Shown here piece by piece: positions 1 to 6,950 of a stretch of 44,622 nucleotides of DNA (its first letter is position 1; each line of letters begins with the position of its first letter). Under the pieces are notes generated by a model, which searched no databases, had not been told where the DNA came from, and saw only the letters and a list, made by a program, of their open reading frames with translations. A program made the position numbers and the translations under genes. Source of the DNA: Rhodoplanes tepidamans (GTDB taxonomy: Bacteria > Pseudomonadota > Alphaproteobacteria > Rhizobiales > Xanthobacteraceae); the NCBI RefSeq assembly GCF_030813915.1, contig NZ_JAUSUJ010000038.1, forward strand, positions 1 to 44,622, read 5' to 3'.

Positions 1-1
1 C

Positions 2-70
2 GTCGCCAGAAAGATCCTCGTCATCGCCAACGGCCTCGTCAAAGCCGACGTCGCATACTCGCACGCTTGA
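2..70 (+). mobile_element. 3' end of a probable IS110-family transposase (cut by window edge)
   Basis: The first 22 codons of the window form an open frame ending in TGA at 68-70. The peptide contains ARKILVIANGLVK, which resembles the extreme C-terminus of IS110/IS1111-family (DEDD) transposases, where a helix of the form RKLLVIxNAxV is common. Everything upstream lies outside the window, so the gene may be intact. The short gap to the half palindrome at 85-120 fits an IS110 end, because these elements lack long terminal inverted repeats and have very short 3' non-coding ends. The family call rests on about 20 residues and is tentative. Confidence 0.45.
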
Positions 71-84
71 CATTCAAGACAGTC

Positions 85-120
85 GCCGGGTTCGCGCTTT
101 CAGCGCGCCCCGGGGGTGAC
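85..120. repeat. Right half of a GTCATTCCGGGG-type intergenic palindrome
   Basis: The segment reads CGGGTTCGCG, then a CTTTCAG turn, then CGCGCCCCGGGGGTGAC. It matches the right arm of the complete elements at 11350-11492, 24529-24632 and 25338-25475. The left arm is absent: the putative transposase tail occupies its place. Confidence 0.6.
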
Positions 121-125
121 CGGGA

Positions 126-956
126 CTACTCCTCCACCCCCACGGCGTCCGGGGTCTGCCAGGCGAGGCGCTGGCCGCCGTCGACCGCGATGGTCTCGCC
201 GGTCACGCTGCGGGCCCGGGCGAGGTAGAGAACCGCGTCGGCGATCTCCTCCGGCGACGGCCCGCGGCCGAGCGGCACGGCGCCGGCCTGGCGGGCGAAG
301 CTCTCGGCGTCCTGGCGCGGGCTCGGCAGGGTCGGGCCGGGCGCCACCGCGTTGACCCGCACGGCCGGCGCCAGCGCCTGGGCGAGCGTGGTGGTCGCGG
401 CGTGCAGCGCGCTCTTGCTCAGGCCGTAGGAGATGAAGCGCGGCGTCGGCTTGTAGACCCGCTGGTCGACGATGTTGACGACCGAGGCGTCGGCCCCGGC
501 CGGCACCTGCGCCGCGAAGGCCTCGGCCAGGAACACCGGGGCGCGCAGGTTGACGGCCATGTGCAGGTCGAACAGCGCGCCGTCGAGCGCCCCGATCTCG
601 TCGCGCTCGAAGGCGGAGGCATTGTTGACCAGCAGCGCCAGCGGGCCGACCGCCGCCGCCGCCGCCCCCACCAGCCGTTGCACCTGCGCGTGGTCGGCGA
701 GATCGGCCGTGACGGTGCGGGCGACGCCGCCGGCGGCCGTGATCGCGGCGCACAGCGCGTCGGCCTCGGCGGCCGAGGCGCGGGCGTGCACGGCCACGGC
801 CCAGCCGTCGCGCGCCAGCGCCGCGACGATCGCCCGGCCGATGCGCTGCGCCCCGCCGGTGACCAGGGCGGCGCGGACCGGCGGGGACGGCGCCTCGCGA
901 GTTTGCGCGGGCTCGGATGCGGGCACGGAGCTGAGCACGGAACTGGGCACGGCCAT
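126..956 (-). CDS. SDR oxidoreductase, pteridine reductase / FolM-like
   Basis: This 276-residue short-chain dehydrogenase probably uses NADPH to reduce a pterin or a related carbonyl substrate in the cytoplasm. The Rossmann motif is TGGAQRIG (residues 33-40), with Arg replacing the usual second Gly, as in PTR1 and FolM. NNASAF (111-116) also fits that branch. The catalytic set is Asp164, Tyr177 and Lys181: the classical SDR Ser is Asp, 13 residues before Tyr, the PTR1 arrangement. The C-terminus has the usual VTGETIAVDGGQ. The first 27 residues are low-complexity, no clear Shine-Dalgarno precedes the ATG, and a start nearer residue 28 is possible. It is divergent from the omp gene. The family is sure; the pterin substrate is inferred. 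Confidence 0.85.
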   Translation of the reverse strand: MAVPSSVLSSVPASEPAQTREAPSPPVRAALVTGGAQRIGRAIVAALARDGWAVAVHARASAAEADALCAAITAAGGVARTVTADLADHAQVQRLVGAAAAAVGPLALLVNNASAFERDEIGALDGALFDLHMAVNLRAPVFLAEAFAAQVPAGADASVVNIVDQRVYKPTPRFISYGLSKSALHAATTTLAQALAPAVRVNAVAPGPTLPSPRQDAESFARQAGAVPLGRGPSPEEIADAVLYLARARSVTGETIAVDGGQRLAWQTPDAVGVEE

Positions 957-1359
957 GGGCTGATCGGGGTCTCGGGCGGCGCGGCGACACCGGCATGGTG
1001 GACACCGGCGCCGTGGACGCCGGAACTGTGGACGCCGGCACTGTGGTGGCTCGCCCGGAGCTTGGCAACGGCGGCGGCGCCCGGCCCCGCACGCCCCGGC
1101 AGCGGCGCCCCCCGGCTCTCCGCCCGATCCGTTAACGTCCCGATAGCAGGAGTAAACGCCCGGTTAAGCTTAACGGGGGGTGGAGGCCGCCCGGTAAGGA
1201 AAGGTTTACTCGAAGGCCGCGATAAATCGAAACACGAAATTATCCATTTTTCGCCTTCGGCCGGTCCTCGCGGACCCACGATGGCGGGCGACAAGCGGCC
1301 CGAGAACGGGGCGTCGCCCGCCCGGACCGAAAGCCGGGATGGACGACGTGGAGGCAACG
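957..1359. other. Divergent intergenic region between the SDR and omp genes
   Basis: No gene is supported in these 403 bases. It holds four 15-bp tandem units (991-1050), a perfect 12-bp palindrome GTTAAGCTTAAC at 1163-1174, and a relatively AT-rich stretch around 1200-1250 that probably contains the omp promoter. I could not assign a convincing -35/-10 pair. The palindrome may be a regulator site. A CtrA-type TTAA-N7-TTAA spacing is not present. Confidence 0.4.
991..1050. repeat. 15-bp tandem repeat, four units
   Basis: Four consecutive 15-bp units begin at 991, 1006, 1021 and 1036, with consensus CGGNACTGTGGACGC. They lie upstream of the SDR start and are not in a believable reading frame. 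The same near-15-bp period recurs at several other places in the window. Confidence 0.8.
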
Positions 1360-1977
1360 ATGAAGAACACGACGATCGCGGCCGGGCTGGTCGCCGCCGC
1401 CCTGCTGGCGTCCCCGACCGGCGCCGCCGACCTCCGCTACGGCGCCCCCTACCAGGCGCCGCCGCCCTATGCGGTGCCGCAGACCTGGACCGGCCCCTAT
1501 GTGGGCGCCAACATCGGCTATCAGTTCGGCTCGGCGGCGCTGAGCATGAGCCCGAGCGGCTTCGTCGGCGGCCTGCAGGCGGGCTACAACTACCAGATCA
1601 ACCAGTTCGTCATCGGCGCGGAGACCGACTTCCAGGTCTCGGGCGCCGACGACACCTTCGCGGCCTACAAGTTCTCCAACCCGTGGTTCGGCACGCTGCG
1701 CGGCCGCGTCGGCTGGGCCATGAACAACGTGCTGATCTATGGCACCGGCGGCTTCGCCTATGGCCGCGGCGAGGTGGAGTGGCTCGGCTGGTCGCAGACC
1801 AAGACCCACACCGGCTGGGCCGCCGGCGCCGGCATCGAGGTGGCGTTCTCGCCCAACTGGAGCGCCCGCGCCGAGTATCTCTATGTCGACCTCGCCAAGG
1901 AGAACTACACGATGATCGGTCTCAACACCGACATCGAATCGAGCATCGTCCGGTTCGGGTTGAACTACCGGTTCTGA
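1360..1977 (+). CDS. Omp25/31-like outer-membrane beta-barrel protein
   Basis: This is a 205-residue small outer-membrane barrel. A Sec signal peptide (residues 1 to about 22, MKNTTIAAGLVAAALLASPT then GA) precedes a short proline-rich stretch. TWTGPYVGANIGY opens the barrel, and GGLQAGYNYQ, VIGAETDFQ, RGRVGW and RAEYLYVDL are typical strands of the rhizobial Omp25/31 family. The protein ends NYRF, with the terminal Phe favoured by the BAM machinery. I chose the ATG at 1360 because GGAGG lies 5 bases upstream; an in-frame ATG at 1339 lacks this and would spoil the signal peptide. A strong terminator follows at 2039. The role is structural or porin-like, and the substrate is unknown. Confidence 0.92.
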   Translation: MKNTTIAAGLVAAALLASPTGAADLRYGAPYQAPPPYAVPQTWTGPYVGANIGYQFGSAALSMSPSGFVGGLQAGYNYQINQFVIGAETDFQVSGADDTFAAYKFSNPWFGTLRGRVGWAMNNVLIYGTGGFAYGRGEVEWLGWSQTKTHTGWAAGAGIEVAFSPNWSARAEYLYVDLAKENYTMIGLNTDIESSIVRFGLNYRF

Positions 1978-2038
1978 CGACCTCCGGTTCCGACCGCCGC
2001 GCGCCGCCCCTCCGCCCGGCTCCCGATCGACGATGAAG

Positions 2039-2074
2039 CGCTCCGACGCCCCGGCGTCGGAGCGTTTCTCGTTT
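2039..2074 (+). terminator. Rho-independent terminator after the omp gene
   Basis: A perfect 12-bp stem, CGCTCCGACGCC (2039-2050) against GGCGTCGGAGCG (2053-2064), has a two-base gap between the arms and is followed by TTTCTCGTTT. It lies 61 bases after the omp stop codon. Confidence 0.85.
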
Positions 2075-2425
2075 CGGCCGCCGCATCCGCGCCGCCGCTG
2101 CGGGCGCGGAGCGGTCGAGCGGGCGGGAGACCGGCTGGCGAACGGGGCCGTCGCCCCGGGAGCGCGGCGGCACCGCGGACCTGCGCCGGGACGGGCCTCC
2201 TGTCCCGGGTCGCGGCGCACCGCGCCGCGACCCGGGCCCAGGGCGGCGGACGAGGCAGTCCAGAGGCCTCTTGCCGAGCCGCCCCCGAGGCCCCGGCTCT
2301 GCGGCGCATCGTACGGGTTCCGGTTGATCAGCTCGGGTTCAGACCCTCTCCCCTCGTGGGCTCGCTTGGGCACACGAGTGTGGTGTGGAACGAGGAGTCT
2401 GCGCCATCCCCGGTCCTGACCGGCT

Positions 2426-2520
2426 ACATGGGTGACAGTTTAGACCGACGACATGGGTGACAGGTCTAGAGATCGGCGGGGAGGGCCTTGCCGATGGGCT
2501 GGAAGGAGACCTGCGCCGTG
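2426..2520 (+). mobile_element. IS481-family element remnant (end sequence plus first codons)
   Basis: ACATGGGTGACAG occurs twice (2426-2438 and 2451-2463), resembling the doubled TGTCACCCATGT motif at IS481-family ends. About 30 bases on, the ATG at 2494 opens MGWKETCAV, close to the MPWKETC(A/P)M start of many IS481 transposases. After codon 9 the similarity stops and no helix-turn-helix or DDE domain follows. I read this as a 5' scar. The match is from memory of the family. Confidence 0.5.
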
Positions 2521-2591
2521 CCCGCCGCATGGCCAGAGGACGCCCGCACCACCGGCCGCATGCGCGCGACCCATTCGTTGTCTCGACAGCT

Positions 2592-2655
2592 GCGCTCGGG
2601 ACGGGTTGTGCTCGGGACAGGCCGCGCTTCGGACAGGCTGCGGTTCGGGCGAGCC
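2592..2655. repeat. 16-bp tandem repeat, four units
   Basis: Units start at 2592, 2608, 2624 and 2640, with consensus GCGCTCGGGACAGGCC and one to five differences per unit. They sit in non-coding DNA just after the IS481 scar, so the period is free to depart from a multiple of three. Confidence 0.75.
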
Positions 2656-3111
2656 GCGGGCTCGCCGTCGGCCGGCTCGGTCCGGCCTCGATCGGTCGGC
2701 GCGGGGGATCCGGGACCGCGGCGGGTCGAGGAACGGGACCTGATCAGATCAAGGCCTGATCACGTCTCAGTCGGCCCTCGTGAACGCGCCACGTCGTCCG
2801 CTCGATGTCGTCCAGCCCGACGCGTCTAGCCCGAGTGGTCCAGGCTCGTCGTCCTCCAGGCTCGTCGTCCGGCCTCGTCGTCTCCCTCCGGGGGGTCGCT
2901 TCGGCGATTCCGCTCCGGGAGAGTCCGCTCCGGGAGACGTCGTGTCGACGTCGTCGTCTCGGCCTGCTTTCCATCTTCTCGCGGGGCGCTTCCACGCCCC
3001 GACTTTCACGTCACGGTTTCCGCATCACGGCTTCACGTCGCGACGCCCCGCGACCCGCGTCCCCGCCGCCTTCTCCGCCGGGGCGACCCGGCCGGGGCGG
3101 CGCGGCGCCCC

Positions 3112-3324
3112 TCACGAGATCACGAGATTGACCGCCTTCGGACCCTTGCCCTTCTTGTCGGGCTCGACATCGAAGCTGATCCGCTGACCCTCGTTGAGCG
3201 ACTTCAATCCCGCCCGCTCGACCGCGGTGATGTGCACGAACACGTCGCGTCCACCGTCGTCCGGCTTGATGAAGCCGTAGCCACGCTCGCTGTTGAAGAA
3301 CTTGACGGTACCTGCCATTGCCAT
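3112..3324 (-). CDS. cspA: Cold-shock protein, CspA family
   Basis: This 70-residue single-domain cold-shock protein binds single-stranded RNA and DNA in the cytoplasm. The RNP1 motif is RGYGFI and the RNP2 motif is DVFVH. GTVKFFN near the start and AVNLVIS at the end complete the five-stranded OB fold. I placed the start at 3324 because AGGAG lies 8 bases upstream; an ATG six bases further in (3318) and an extended one at 3345 are less well placed. The upstream region to rlmJ is relatively AT-rich and could give a long leader, as is usual for csp genes. Several csp paralogues are normal in this order, so the symbol is generic. Confidence 0.95.
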   Translation of the reverse strand: MAMAGTVKFFNSERGYGFIKPDDGGRDVFVHITAVERAGLKSLNEGQRISFDVEPDKKGKGPKAVNLVIS

Positions 3325-3577
3325 CGAGGACACTCCTATCCCCATGCTGCTTCGCCGTCGGCCCTCGCGGCACGACGGCGTGGCCGGACATTCACGTTTC
3401 GGAAGACGTCGGCATCCCGCTCACCGGCGGTCCCGCCCGTCGGCAGTCCCGCACATCGGCATCGCGCCTCGGCCACCCTCTGCTCCCGACGGGAGACGGA
3501 ACGTCAGAGCCCCGAAAAACTTTAACATAGAGGTGACGACCCAAAAAGAGAAACAAACCTGATCTGTGAGAACCGCG
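3325..3577 (-). promoter_or_regulatory. Probable cspA promoter and long 5' leader
   Basis: On the minus strand this 253-base gap begins AT-rich (about 3510-3565, including TTTGTTTCTC and CTATGTTAAAG) and becomes GC-rich towards the gene. A small hairpin, CTCCCG against CGGGAG, lies at about 3484-3496. A promoter in the AT-rich part would give a leader of roughly 190 bases. I cannot name the exact hexamers: the spacing of the candidates is poor. Confidence 0.3.
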
Positions 3578-4417
3578 TCACGTCGCGGCGATCCGATCGA
3601 GTCGAGATCCCGCACCGCCACCACGTGACAGAACCGGAACCAGCCAGTTGAGCAGAACCGCGAGCTCGTCGGCGAGACGCCACGGCGGATTGATCAGAAC
3701 GAGGCCGGTGGCGCGCAGCCCGTCGTCGCGTCCGCCGACGTCCAGCTCCACCCGCAGGAGCTTCGGAATGCCCGCCGACACGAGCGTTTCGACGAGGCCG
3801 GCCGGCCCGCGCCGCTCCTTCACCGGGTACCAGATCAGATAGACGCCGGTCGGCCACTTGCGCACCGCGTTCACGATGCCGTGTGCCAGACGTGAGAACT
3901 CGTCCGGCTGCTCGAACGGCGGATCGATCACCACGAGACCGCGGCGCTCCTTCGGCGGGATATAGGCCTTCAGTGCTAGCCAACCGTCGATCGCCACCGC
4001 CTTCGCACGCGCATCACGTCCGAGTGCATGTGCGAGCGCCGCCGCGGCGGCGGGCTCGAGCTCGCAGGCGACCAGACGATCCTGCGGTCTCATCAGCTCG
4101 AGGGCGAGCCGCGGCGATCCGGGATAACGAAGCGCACCGGGGTGCGACAGCGCCGTCACGACGTCGAGATAGGGCGCGAGCAGCGCGGCGACGGCGGGCG
4201 GCATCGCCGCATCGCGCAGCCGGCCGATACCGTCGCGCCACTCGCCGGTGCGGCTCGCCTCGGGACCGTCGAGATCGTAGAGCGCCGCCCCGGCATGGGT
4301 GTCGAGGACCCGGTACGGCGCCGGCTTGTCGCCGAGGTGATGGAGGATGCGGGCCAGCACCGCGTGCTTGAGCACATCGGCGAAGTTGCCGGCGTGGAAG
4401 GCGTGACGATAGTTCAT
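3578..4417 (-). CDS. rlmJ: 23S rRNA (adenine2030-N6)-methyltransferase RlmJ
   Basis: RlmJ transfers a methyl group from SAM to N6 of A2030 in 23S rRNA. The protein is 279 residues, matching E. coli RlmJ (280). The start MNYRHAFHAGNFADVLKH is the family signature, so I used the ATG at 4417 rather than the longer open frame to 4510. VLDTHAGAALYDL is the SAM-binding motif I region and VVIDPPFEQ is the catalytic DPPF motif. YRHAFHAGN is also known to lie near the SAM site in this family. The gene stands alone, with its 3' end facing cspA on the same strand across 253 bases. Confidence 0.96.
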   Translation of the reverse strand: MNYRHAFHAGNFADVLKHAVLARILHHLGDKPAPYRVLDTHAGAALYDLDGPEASRTGEWRDGIGRLRDAAMPPAVAALLAPYLDVVTALSHPGALRYPGSPRLALELMRPQDRLVACELEPAAAAALAHALGRDARAKAVAIDGWLALKAYIPPKERRGLVVIDPPFEQPDEFSRLAHGIVNAVRKWPTGVYLIWYPVKERRGPAGLVETLVSAGIPKLLRVELDVGGRDDGLRATGLVLINPPWRLADELAVLLNWLVPVLSRGGGAGSRLDRIAAT

Positions 4418-4675
4418 GAACGAGAGCGCACTGGGCGGCGATGACCGGCTCGGGCCGCGACACACGAGGAGCGCCGCGCGGACCGGCGGCGCCTGCGTCC
4501 GTTCTCGCATATTCGTGCCGCCGCTGCCCAGCGCGCGGAGCCGCGGCGACGGACCCGGACGGTCACGCGCCGACTGCCGCGACCGGCACGCGTGGCGTGC
4601 GGCGAAGCATGGCCGGCGAAGCGTGGCCGCGAAGGGCGGACCGGCGAGGCGACGCGGCGATGCGGCGGCTGCGGG

Positions 4676-5485
4676 TCAGCGCGGGACCGCCTGGCGCAGA
4701 CCGAAGGTGGCGCGCGGCGTCGGCGGCACGCGCTTCGCCCGGACCGGTGGCGCGGCGGCGCGGCGGGTCGCCGGCCCGCTCCTCGAGGCGCGGGCGGCCG
4801 GAGCCGCGTCGCCGGCCGGCGTCCGCCGGGCGATGCGATCGCACAGCCGCGCCCCGAACCGGATGGCGAGCAGCAGTGCCGCCGGCAGCCCGACGAGATG
4901 CAGCGCGATCACCACGGCCGCCGCGAGCCGCACCTCCGGCTGGACGGCCGCCGCCATCACGACGGCCGGCGCCCACACGGTGCTGGCCAGCACGCCGTTG
5001 ACGAGATCGGCGACCATGTGGACGGACGCCGCGTCCGTGCAGCGCCACAGGACCAGATCCGACAGGCGCTGGAGCCGGCAGCCGCTGCCCGACCCGAGCA
5101 CGGCGGCGCCGTGGCCCAGCACCCACCAGGTGATCAGCCACAGGAGCATGTAGGCGAGCCCGACGAGCCGGACCGCCAGCTGCGCGTCGCGCTCCAGCCG
5201 CCGCCGGAGCGTGACGTCTCCGGTGTCGGGCGTATCGGGGCCGGACGTATCGGGGCCGGACGTGACGGGGCCGGGCATATCGGGGCCGGCCGCTGCGAGG
5301 CCCGGCGCTGCCAGGCCCGGCACTGCGAGGCCGGGTGCCGAGAGGCCCGGCGCTCCGTGGCCGGCCGCCGCGAGGGCGCCGGCCGCGGGGCCGCCCGCTG
5401 CGACGGCTGCCCGGGCGGTGTCGCCCCGGGGGGTGTCGTCCCGGGGAGTGCCGCCCCTGACGAGGTCGATGGTGTGGTGCCGCAT
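4676..5485 (-). CDS. Membrane protein with pentapeptide-repeat N-terminus, function unknown
   Basis: This 269-residue protein has two parts. Residues 1 to about 85 are low-complexity, built of five-residue repeats such as APGLA, SGPDT and AGPDM, encoded by the 15-bp array at 5231-5410. Residues about 95 onward contain three to four likely membrane segments: VGLAYMLLWLITWWVLG, a pair around VADLVNGVLASTVWAPAVVM, and VVIALHLVGLPAALLLAI. The tail is Arg/Ala/Pro-rich and basic. The ATG at 5485 has GGAGAC just upstream. The membrane half has codon-level sense and is convincing; I do not recognise the family. The repeat half should vary in length between strains. Confidence 0.7.
   Translation of the reverse strand: MRHHTIDLVRGGTPRDDTPRGDTARAAVAAGGPAAGALAAAGHGAPGLSAPGLAVPGLAAPGLAAAGPDMPGPVTSGPDTSGPDTPDTGDVTLRRRLERDAQLAVRLVGLAYMLLWLITWWVLGHGAAVLGSGSGCRLQRLSDLVLWRCTDAASVHMVADLVNGVLASTVWAPAVVMAAAVQPEVRLAAAVVIALHLVGLPAALLLAIRFGARLCDRIARRTPAGDAAPAARASRSGPATRRAAAPPVRAKRVPPTPRATFGLRQAVPR
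5231..5410. repeat. 15-bp tandem array, about 12 units, in-frame in the membrane protein gene
   Basis: The best-preserved units read GTATCGGGGCCGGAC; later ones drift to types such as GCTGCGAGGCCCGGC. Each unit adds five codons, encoding the xGPDT and PGLAx pentapeptides near residues 26-85. Drift is graded along the array, with near-identical copies at the 5231 end. Confidence 0.85.
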
Positions 5486-5668
5486 GTCTCCGTCTCCCGG
5501 AGGCATCCTGGTCCGCCATCGCTCACCTGCCGGTATGCGAAAGGTTGCAGAAGCCACACGTTCCGATCGGACGAACTGGGCCGATCGCGTTCACGCTCCG
5601 TTGACCATCACCTCGCCGGGGCAGGCCACCGAGGTGGGTCGCGCGGAGCTGCGGCGTCCTCGTTTCAC

Positions 5669-5721
5669 CTCTCCCCGGCGGGGGACAGGTCGGATCTCTC
5701 CCCGGCGGGGAGAGGTCGGAT
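5669..5721. repeat. Direct duplication of a CTCTCCCCGGCGGGG palindrome
   Basis: Unit 1 (5669-5695) and unit 2 (5696-5721) both read CTCTCCCCGGCGGGG, then A(C/G)AGGTCGGAT, differing by one insertion and one substitution. Each contains a CCCCGGCGGGG dyad. The same CTCCCC...GGGGAG motif appears at 10190-10207. It lies between the membrane-protein and RNase T2 genes and may form transcript hairpins. Confidence 0.7.
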
Positions 5722-5823
5722 CGCGCGCGAACCCGCGACATCCGGACGAGGGGTGCCACCCTCTCGACGACCCGACCGGCGGCGCGGCCCTCGCCGCGGC
5801 AGGCGATGGCCGTCGCCGGCGCC

Positions 5824-6699
5824 TCAGCCGCCGCGCACCGGCGGCATCGACAGCCGGTCGCGCCGGCAGGCGCGGCGGTCGACCTCGGGGCAGGCCCGGA
5901 AGCCGAGCTCGCGGGTGAGGCAGATGCGCACCTCGGTCAGCCGGTTACGGTTGCAGGCGACCGCGACGGCCTCGCGGTCGAGGCCCGGATTGGCCTTGAC
6001 GAAGGCCTCCTCCACCTCGTCCGGGGTGACCAGCAGGGTTCTCTCCGGCTCCAGATAGGCGTCCGGGATCTTCACCACGGCGCGCGCCTTGCGCACCGCC
6101 TCGAAGTAGCCGCGCGCGCCGAGCCCCGAGCAGATGCCGTGCTTGTCCCACTGGTTGAAGACGAGCCGCGGGCTGGGCATCAGGTCGAGCATCCCCGACA
6201 CGATCTCGCGATTGAGCCGCGGCGCCGGCACCTGGCAGTATTCCGGAAAGCCGCGCTCGTATTGCGGCCACAGCCCGTGCACGACGAACGAGAAGGGCCG
6301 CTCGCCGCACTGCGGGTCGGGCCGGCCCTCGCTCTCGCGGCCGACACGCCGCTCCGCCGCCGCCTCGCAGTACGACGGCGACCACGACAGGGCGAGGACG
6401 TAGAAGTCGAACTGGCCCGGCTCGTTCTGGCGGCGGTCCTGGCCGGCCGTCTGGCCGGCCACGGGCCCGGACTGGTCGGCCATCGGGCCGGCCGTCGGGC
6501 CGGACTGGGCGGCGGCCGGGCCGGCCGCGAAGAGCCCGCCGCCGACCATCCCGACGCCCGCCACCCCGACGCCCGCCGTTCCGACGCCCACCACCAGCGC
6601 CATCGCCGCCACTGACGTCACGGCCACTGACGTCACGACGGACGTGACGAACGACCTCACCGCGGCCGCCGCCGCGACCCGACTCTCGCGCGTGATCAT
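5824..6699 (-). CDS. Exported ribonuclease T2 family protein
   Basis: RNase T2 enzymes cleave single-stranded RNA through a 2',3'-cyclic phosphate in the periplasm or outside the cell. This 291-residue protein has a long hydrophobic leader (to about residue 64, ending AAGPAAAQ) and a repetitive linker (65-90). The CAS I motif is VVHGLWPQ with His141. The CAS II motif reads NQWDKHG with His187, whereas the family norm is HEWxKHG, so the catalytic Glu is Gln. Six or more Cys suggest disulfides. I used the ATG at 6699, which gives a compact n-region; an upstream GTG start is possible. A good promoter with an SOS-type box lies 55-86 bases upstream. Confidence 0.88.
   Translation of the reverse strand: MITRESRVAAAAAVRSFVTSVVTSVAVTSVAAMALVVGVGTAGVGVAGVGMVGGGLFAAGPAAAQSGPTAGPMADQSGPVAGQTAGQDRRQNEPGQFDFYVLALSWSPSYCEAAAERRVGRESEGRPDPQCGERPFSFVVHGLWPQYERGFPEYCQVPAPRLNREIVSGMLDLMPSPRLVFNQWDKHGICSGLGARGYFEAVRKARAVVKIPDAYLEPERTLLVTPDEVEEAFVKANPGLDREAVAVACNRNRLTEVRICLTRELGFRACPEVDRRACRRDRLSMPPVRGG
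6551..6637. repeat. Two 15-bp tandem repeats inside the RNase T2 leader peptide
   Basis: Three units of CCGACGCCC(G/A)CCNNN start at 6551, 6566 and 6581 and encode the VGVAG/VGTAG repeats. A separate exact duplication of GCCACTGACGTCACG occupies 6608-6622 and 6623-6637 and encodes VTSVA twice. Both keep frame and lie in the hydrophobic export leader. Confidence 0.85.
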
Positions 6700-6753
6700 G
6701 ATCCGCCCCGTTTCCCGCACGCACACTCTTTCAGCACGACGGAAGCCACGACC

Positions 6754-6785
6754 ACAATACCAGAGTTGCAGAACATTTCAAGAAC
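6754..6785 (-). promoter_or_regulatory. RNase T2 promoter overlapped by an SOS-type GAAC-N7-GAAC box
   Basis: On the plus strand GAACATTTCAAGAAC (6771-6785) is a perfect direct repeat of the alphaproteobacterial LexA type. Read on the minus strand it contains TTGAAA (-35), followed after 16 bases by TATTGT (-10, at 6754-6759). The predicted transcription start is about 50 bases before the RNase T2 ATG. LexA binding is inferred from the consensus. Confidence 0.55.
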
Positions 6786-6950
6786 GATCATCGTTGCGCA
6801 GGCGCCGGCCCCGTCACGGCGGGCTCCTGCCGAACCGCACCTGGACCGCCCCCTGGGGGGCCCGGCTCGGCGGCGCACCGGGCCGGCGGCCCGACGCGCC
6901 TCGTCCGGGGCACGCGGCGTCCGGGGCGTCCCAAGCGTCCCTTCGCCGCC

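Larger units (their letters stand above)
2075..3111. other. Gene-less region of about 1 kb with repeat and IS debris
   Basis: No open frame here has coding character: the possible proteins are Arg/Pro/Ser-rich shadow translations. The stretch contains an IS481-like 5' fragment (2426-2520), four 16-bp tandem units (2592-2655), imperfect copies of a CAGGCTCGTCGTCC motif (about 2841-2880), and two 15-bp units at 2906-2935. It looks like decayed mobile DNA overlaid by short tandem duplications. Confidence 0.5.

Noticed and set aside
100-1092. Long Arg/Gly-rich open frame opposite and overlapping the SDR gene
   Set aside because: Its composition is that of a shadow translation of GC-rich DNA, and the SDR frame has full catalytic motifs.
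1130-1200. TTAA-rich stretch as a CtrA site before the omp gene
   Set aside because: The TTAA pairs here are 2 or more than 10 bases apart, not the 7 required.
6608-6637. Two TGACGTCA sites resembling CRE-type regulator elements
   Set aside because: They are products of a 15-bp in-frame duplication inside the RNase T2 leader peptide, not an intergenic operator.
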